A DNA stretch of 18,072 bases from Cyanobacteria bacterium UBA1186. Its GTDB lineage: Bacteria; Cyanobacteriota; Vampirovibrionia; Gastranaerophilales; Gastranaerophilaceae. Positions within the stretch are counted from its first letter, which is position 1; each line of letters starts with the position of its first letter. The stretch is from the NCBI GenBank assembly GCA_002309875.1, contig DBYM01000069.1, positions 7,429 through 25,500 of the forward strand, read 5' to 3'. Below are positions 14,050-18,072 of this stretch, piece by piece. Both the position numbers and the translations under genes were made by a program. The notes under the pieces are model-generated. The model did no database searches. It worked only from the letters and a program-made list of their open reading frames with translations, and had not been told where the DNA came from.

Positions 14050-17000
14050 ATTATTATTACTCTCGTCGGTGAGTGCTTTAATATAATCGCAGATTTCCTG
14101 ATACTTTTCATTCATTTCGGCTCTGGCAGTATCCGCCGGGCTGTTTTGGTTGAGAAGGACCTGGTTTATCAGATTTACAACAGTTTCGGTTGATTTAAAA
14201 CTTTCATCAACGGCGGAGATTTTATTGTTTATGTTGTTGTCAGCCGCTCCTTCAGCAGCATTGACCGATGCATTGAATAATGACCTGCAATCATTTGCCT
14301 TCTGTCTGACCAAAGCATCTTTGGTAATATCTGCTGCTCTGAAAAGCAGGAAAATATCCTCTATTTCAATATTATTTTCTTTTGCAAGTTTTTTTGTTTT
14401 GCGTTTGTATTTGTCGAGGATTTTGATAAAATCGGGATTCTCCTGCGTTAATTCCGTCAACGTGTTATTTTTAATGTTTTCCCACTCGTCTTTGAATTTG
14501 CCATAACGTTCGGCAAGTTTTAGTGCTTCGTCGGTTTGTTTCTTCAGACCGTCAAAATCTATATTTTTGGCGGTGTATTCTACATATTGGTCATTTAACC
14601 CAAGTTTATCGAGGAACATCAGGGCGGTTTCAATATTCTCGTCAATGATAAGAGAGTGAGTCATAAGCCTTACTATTTCGTCCGAACTCATAGGCATAGG
14701 GCCTTTGTCTAACAGAGTTACGGAGATTGAATTGAAGAGCATCTTAGCGTCCATTGCCAACCCTTCTGAAATCGCATTCATCAGTGTTTGCTGAATATCT
14801 GCAAGCATTGCGTAACTGAGCGAACGCGTCAGGAAGCCGGAGAAGTTCTCCTTATTCTTTTCCGTTGAAGAATCTTTTGTATGTGATTTTATAAATTCTT
14901 TCAGCAATTCTGTCGGGTTATTAAGTCTGTGGTATGTCCTGAAGTATTCGTTTATCTCGGTATATAAATCTTCGGCCTTGTTGTTGTCACCTTTTGCCAG
15001 TGCTTTGATAAATTCATTTATCAAAAGGTTCATTTTCCCCTGGTAACGATTCTGAATGTGGGTTATGACAAATTGTGTCGGCAGACTTTTAAGTATTTGT
15101 TTTTGCTGATTTTCGTACATATCGACATATTTTTTCGGAGTACTTGCTTCAATAGAAAGGATTTCGTCGATTGCCTTGTTAAGCAGAGTCCTGTATTCTC
15201 CGAATTTGGCACCTTTTTGAATTTCCATGGCTTCTGCTGCCGAATCAAGAGTTTCGGAAATGGTTTCATCTCCGTAGTTTATTGTGATAAGTCTGCCCAA
15301 AAGATTGTTGATATTTTTGTATTGGTAGTCGGATAAGATATGTTCGTCGTCTAGTTTTTCAACGTATCTCTTTAATTTGTGCGTAATTGAATATGTTTCT
15401 TTCTGATTATTGAGATTTCTTATTGTATTGCTTGCATTTTGAAGACTGTCAATAAGCAGTTTTATGTTTTGTTCATACAATTCTTCAGTACCGGCACTTA
15501 TCATCGGATATGCAGGATAAGCCTCATAATTTTCGATGTTTCTGCCTTTATATTTGTTAAAGGCTTTTTTCAGAGTCAGAAGTTCGAGGTCATCTTTGAA
15601 CATTCTGTAAAGTTTTTCAAAATCATAATTGATTCTGTACATCGGTGTTCTTGTAAATCTTCTGTATTTGTAGAAGGTATTTTGTTTTGCGACTTCCTGT
15701 GTTTTTACCAATTGGTCATAATATATGGTATTTATAAGACTTATATTTGATTTTTCTTCATACATTTGAAGTTTTTTAAGGATATCATATCCTGTATAAT
15801 CTTTAAGTCCTAGATCTTTGCGGGTTGCTTTCGGAATAATATCCTTTTTGAACTCATCAAGAGTCATGTCCTGAAGCGTTCTGTAAATTTTTACAAACTC
15901 TTTATCGTCAGCAGGGTCATAAACACGGTCAATAAATTCAACGAGATTTTTAAGATTTTCGTTTTGAATATCGGCTTCCTTGAAATAGGCTCTTTCGGCC
16001 AGGAATTTTCTGAAATAATTTTTTGCGGCTTTCTGAGCAGCAGGCTCTTTGACGACGGTGTTAATACTTTCGGACACGGGGCCTAATATGAGGTTTATGG
16101 TTTTTTGCATGCTTCCGTCGAATTCTCTGAAATCAGTTATTTCAAACCCGTTTAAGACCTTTTGTAAATCTTCTTGGGTTATATTGCTTCCCTGTTGTTT
16201 GATTGTTTCAAAAAGTTCATCAAACTGTTTATCCCCAAATCCTTTTGCCAGATATTCAACGATGTTTGAATTTTTGCCGAAGGAATATTTAAAACTTTCA
16301 ATTGCACGTCTGCGTTGTTCTTTTTTAAATTTACCAAGTTCATTTATGTTTTTAACATTGGTTAAATTTTTTGAACTTCCCGCAAGAGAGCCGTTTTGCT
16401 CGAGGGCAATTCTTTCCAATACAATTTTCAGATAATCATCGTCGGGAAGTTTGTCATATTCTTCTTTTGTTCTGATTTTTTCGCCAAAAGTTCCGTCATT
16501 CAGAATTCTGTTTCTGATTTCTCTGTATTTCTGCACCCAACTGTTGCTTGCGGTTTCCATTTTCTCAATAGCATCAAGGGCTTCCTGCTCTGTCATTTTG
16601 CCTGCGATTTCACCGAGTTCTTTTACATGAACGTATGACGGAGCGAACAGGGTATCGTGGATTTGTGCAGCAAGACTGTACAGTTCGGGAGATTTTCCGT
16701 CGAGAATAATATCTTCATATTGAGGCTTGGAATATTCTTCCCTTGAATCGGTGTGTTTTATTTTTCTGTAAATTTTGTTGTTAACCTCCTGAGGCTCATA
16801 TTTCAGAACCATATCACCGAGAATTCTCTCAACGAGGTTTCCGTTTCGGAAATTTTCGTCTGTTATGTAGCCGAGGGATCCGCCGTTTCTGTCACTGTAA
16901 TCCGTTCTTGTTAATCCTTTTGAATCAACCCATGTGTTTTCGTGTTCGGTTGCACCCCAGGTGTTGTCGTGGAAAAGAACATCATGTTCCTCTTCACGTA

Positions 17001-18072
17001 TTTTCCCGTCTTCACCTCTGACTTTAATTTTAACGGGTGCAATATCCGCTATATATTGTGCGTGATATCCGATTCTGTCGTTGTAAACGGAACTTGAGGT
17101 TATTCCGGAAAACGGACTTGTTTTGATTTTTTCAACTGCACTTTTTATGTCCTGCGTAGCATAGTGGGGGCGCCCTGTCATATATTCAAGAATTGTAATT
17201 TCCTGATTTGTGAACAAACCGCTTGATCCTTCTCTTACCCAATAGGAGCCCTCGTTTACTCCGACAAGTCTTTTCAGGCTTTCAAGCGGATCTTTAAGTT
17301 CGGAACGTAATGATGTTAATTGTTTTCCGACATAAGCATCGAGGGCATCTATGGAAAGTTCTATTGATTTTAGTGTCTCTTTTTCTTTTTTGGAAAGTTT
17401 GTAAAGGCTCTTATCTTTTAACTTTCCTCTCGTTATGCCGAATTCGCTTGTTGCGCGGGCTTTTTTGATTTTATCAAGGTGAACCTGCAGTTCTTTTAAG
17501 GCGGAATAAGAAGGGGTTGAATATCCGTCATTTTCAAGTTTTTTGAGCACGGCATCTTTAGGGTTGGCGGAGTATAAAACTTCACCGTCTTCCGAAGTTA
17601 TTTTTAATATGTTTTGGCAAACACCTATATATCTGTCCAGGTCGTCTATTTTTTGGGAGATTTCCTGCAGAGTTTTAATGACAGGCTCGGGGTTATCATC
17701 TTCCGGCAAGCCGTTTGCTTCAAGGAATGCTTTCAGAATTTCCTCATCTTCTCCGGAGGAAAGTTCTTCGGTAAGGTCCATGTAAAGCCCTCTCAATTCT
17801 TCAACCTGAGAATTTCCGAGAAGTTTTGAATATATCTCCTGAAAAGCCTTATTGTCACCTGTTTCAAGTGAGCCTGTCATTTCGTTTAATATGCTCAGAG
17901 CCTTTTCCTGTTCAGGCTTGATGTTTATTTTTGAGGCAAAAGATCTGAGTACATCTTCATTCCCGTTTAAAATATCTTCTTTTATATTTTCAAGGTGGGT
18001 TATAAGGGCATGGTGCCTGTTTCCTATTCCCAATGATTTGTAAATGTCATCGACATACTCCGTAAATACGTT
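14035..18072 (-). CDS. Giant helical protein of unknown family, 5' end beyond the window
   Basis: At least 1345 residues; the frame is open to the right edge, so the N-terminus is missing. I do not recognise a named family. Most of it is Lys/Glu/Asn-rich and predicted helical by eye (for example 20-150, 200-290, 520-1345), without a transmembrane segment or obvious repeats. One globular stretch (about 280-430 from the edge) stands out: TGRPHY near 300, GYHAQYIAD with His337, HDNTWG with Asn370, then TRTDYSDRNGGSLGYIT (388-404). A His followed by Asn-x-Trp-Gly and a Gly-Tyr strand is the arrangement of the second half of papain/calpain-like cysteine peptidases; a catalytic Cys would have to lie outside the window. 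This is inference. It is followed after 20 bases by a TrmB regulator. Only three Cys occur in the visible part, none with a catalytic-looking context. Confidence 0.85.
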   Translation of the reverse strand, partial: NVFTEYVDDIYKSLGIGNRHHALITHLENIKEDILNGNEDVLRSFASKINIKPEQEKALSILNEMTGSLETGDNKAFQEIYSKLLGNSQVEELRGLYMDLTEELSSGEDEEILKAFLEANGLPEDDNPEPVIKTLQEISQKIDDLDRYIGVCQNILKITSEDGEVLYSANPKDAVLKKLENDGYSTPSYSALKELQVHLDKIKKARATSEFGITRGKLKDKSLYKLSKKEKETLKSIELSIDALDAYVGKQLTSLRSELKDPLESLKRLVGVNEGSYWVREGSSGLFTNQEITILEYMTGRPHYATQDIKSAVEKIKTSPFSGITSSSVYNDRIGYHAQYIADIAPVKIKVRGEDGKIREEEHDVLFHDNTWGATEHENTWVDSKGLTRTDYSDRNGGSLGYITDENFRNGNLVERILGDMVLKYEPQEVNNKIYRKIKHTDSREEYSKPQYEDIILDGKSPELYSLAAQIHDTLFAPSYVHVKELGEIAGKMTEQEALDAIEKMETASNSWVQKYREIRNRILNDGTFGEKIRTKEEYDKLPDDDYLKIVLERIALEQNGSLAGSSKNLTNVKNINELGKFKKEQRRRAIESFKYSFGKNSNIVEYLAKGFGDKQFDELFETIKQQGSNITQEDLQKVLNGFEITDFREFDGSMQKTINLILGPVSESINTVVKEPAAQKAAKNYFRKFLAERAYFKEADIQNENLKNLVEFIDRVYDPADDKEFVKIYRTLQDMTLDEFKKDIIPKATRKDLGLKDYTGYDILKKLQMYEEKSNISLINTIYYDQLVKTQEVAKQNTFYKYRRFTRTPMYRINYDFEKLYRMFKDDLELLTLKKAFNKYKGRNIENYEAYPAYPMISAGTEELYEQNIKLLIDSLQNASNTIRNLNNQKETYSITHKLKRYVEKLDDEHILSDYQYKNINNLLGRLITINYGDETISETLDSAAEAMEIQKGAKFGEYRTLLNKAIDEILSIEASTPKKYVDMYENQQKQILKSLPTQFVITHIQNRYQGKMNLLINEFIKALAKGDNNKAEDLYTEINEYFRTYHRLNNPTELLKEFIKSHTKDSSTEKNKENFSGFLTRSLSYAMLADIQQTLMNAISEGLAMDAKMLFNSISVTLLDKGPMPMSSDEIVRLMTHSLIIDENIETALMFLDKLGLNDQYVEYTAKNIDFDGLKKQTDEALKLAERYGKFKDEWENIKNNTLTELTQENPDFIKILDKYKRKTKKLAKENNIEIEDIFLLFRAADITKDALVRQKANDCRSLFNASVNAAEGAADNNINNKISAVDESFKSTETVVNLINQVLLNQNSPADTARAEMNEKYQEICDYIKALTDESNNNLPTE

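Noticed and set aside
17617..17619. Cys152 as the catalytic Cys of the possible papain-like domain
   Set aside because: It sits in a charged helical stretch (YIGVCQNIL) without the Gly/Trp context usual for such a nucleophile.
18031..18033. TTG as start of the giant protein
   Set aside because: The frame continues upstream without a stop to the window edge and no ribosome binding site precedes the TTG, so it is an internal Leu codon.
1..18072. Search for insertion sequences, CRISPR arrays, tRNA/rRNA genes and riboswitches
   Set aside because: No transposase-like protein, no spaced direct repeats, no tRNA- or rRNA-like sequence and no intergenic gap long enough for a typical riboswitch other than short promoter regions.

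Overview
The window looks like a low-GC bacterial chromosome segment. Genes are densely packed, the genetic code is standard (UGA is used as a stop), most genes have Shine-Dalgarno sites, and promoters are TTGnnn/TATAAT-like. From memory of gene style (an N-terminal 'FSFRG' tag on a metallophosphatase, a bacterial TrmB-type regulator, a DUF115/Maf-like protein, very long helical hypothetical proteins), a gut Gastranaerophilales/Melainabacteria-type organism is my best guess. That is inference, about 50-60% sure; no marker gene in the window settles it. I see no tRNA, rRNA, insertion sequence, CRISPR array or origin, and no gap over about 125 bases without a gene.

Region 1 (1-4226, + strand) is the end of a surface-glycan operon. 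It holds the C-terminal tail of a probable glycan-synthesis protein, gmd, an SGNH-type hydrolase, a left-handed beta-helix O-acyltransferase, fcl, and then ruvA, closed by a strong intrinsic terminator. Gmd and Fcl together convert GDP-D-mannose to GDP-L-fucose. The two genes between them look like O-acyl transfer or removal enzymes and share an N-terminal peptide motif.

Region 2 (4244-8802) has a 5'-nucleotidase/UDP-sugar-hydrolase-type metallophosphatase on +. It meets, tail to tail with a 17-base overlap, a four-gene minus-strand operon read from a promoter near 8800: a Gfo/Idh/MocA oxidoreductase, a CDP-alcohol phosphatidyltransferase, trmL and nnrD (NAD(P)H-hydrate repair).

Region 3 (8820-13193, +) is envelope related. 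It has a secreted SIMPL-domain (DUF541) protein with its own promoter and terminator, then a translationally coupled pair of paralogous secreted proteins of no family I can name whose C-terminal halves resemble one TolC-type helical hairpin, then a DUF115/MptE-like (Maf-type) protein.

Region 4 (13190-18072, -) holds a TrmB-type regulator, apparently made from a leaderless transcript, and upstream of it a giant protein of at least 1345 residues. The giant frame stays open to the right edge, so its true N-terminus is outside the window. It is mostly helical and of unknown family, with one globular stretch that carries a His plus Asn-Thr-Trp-Gly pattern like the second half of a papain/calpain-fold peptidase.

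The best candidates for something undescribed are the giant protein with its neighbouring leaderless regulator, and the paired TolC-hairpin-like secreted proteins.
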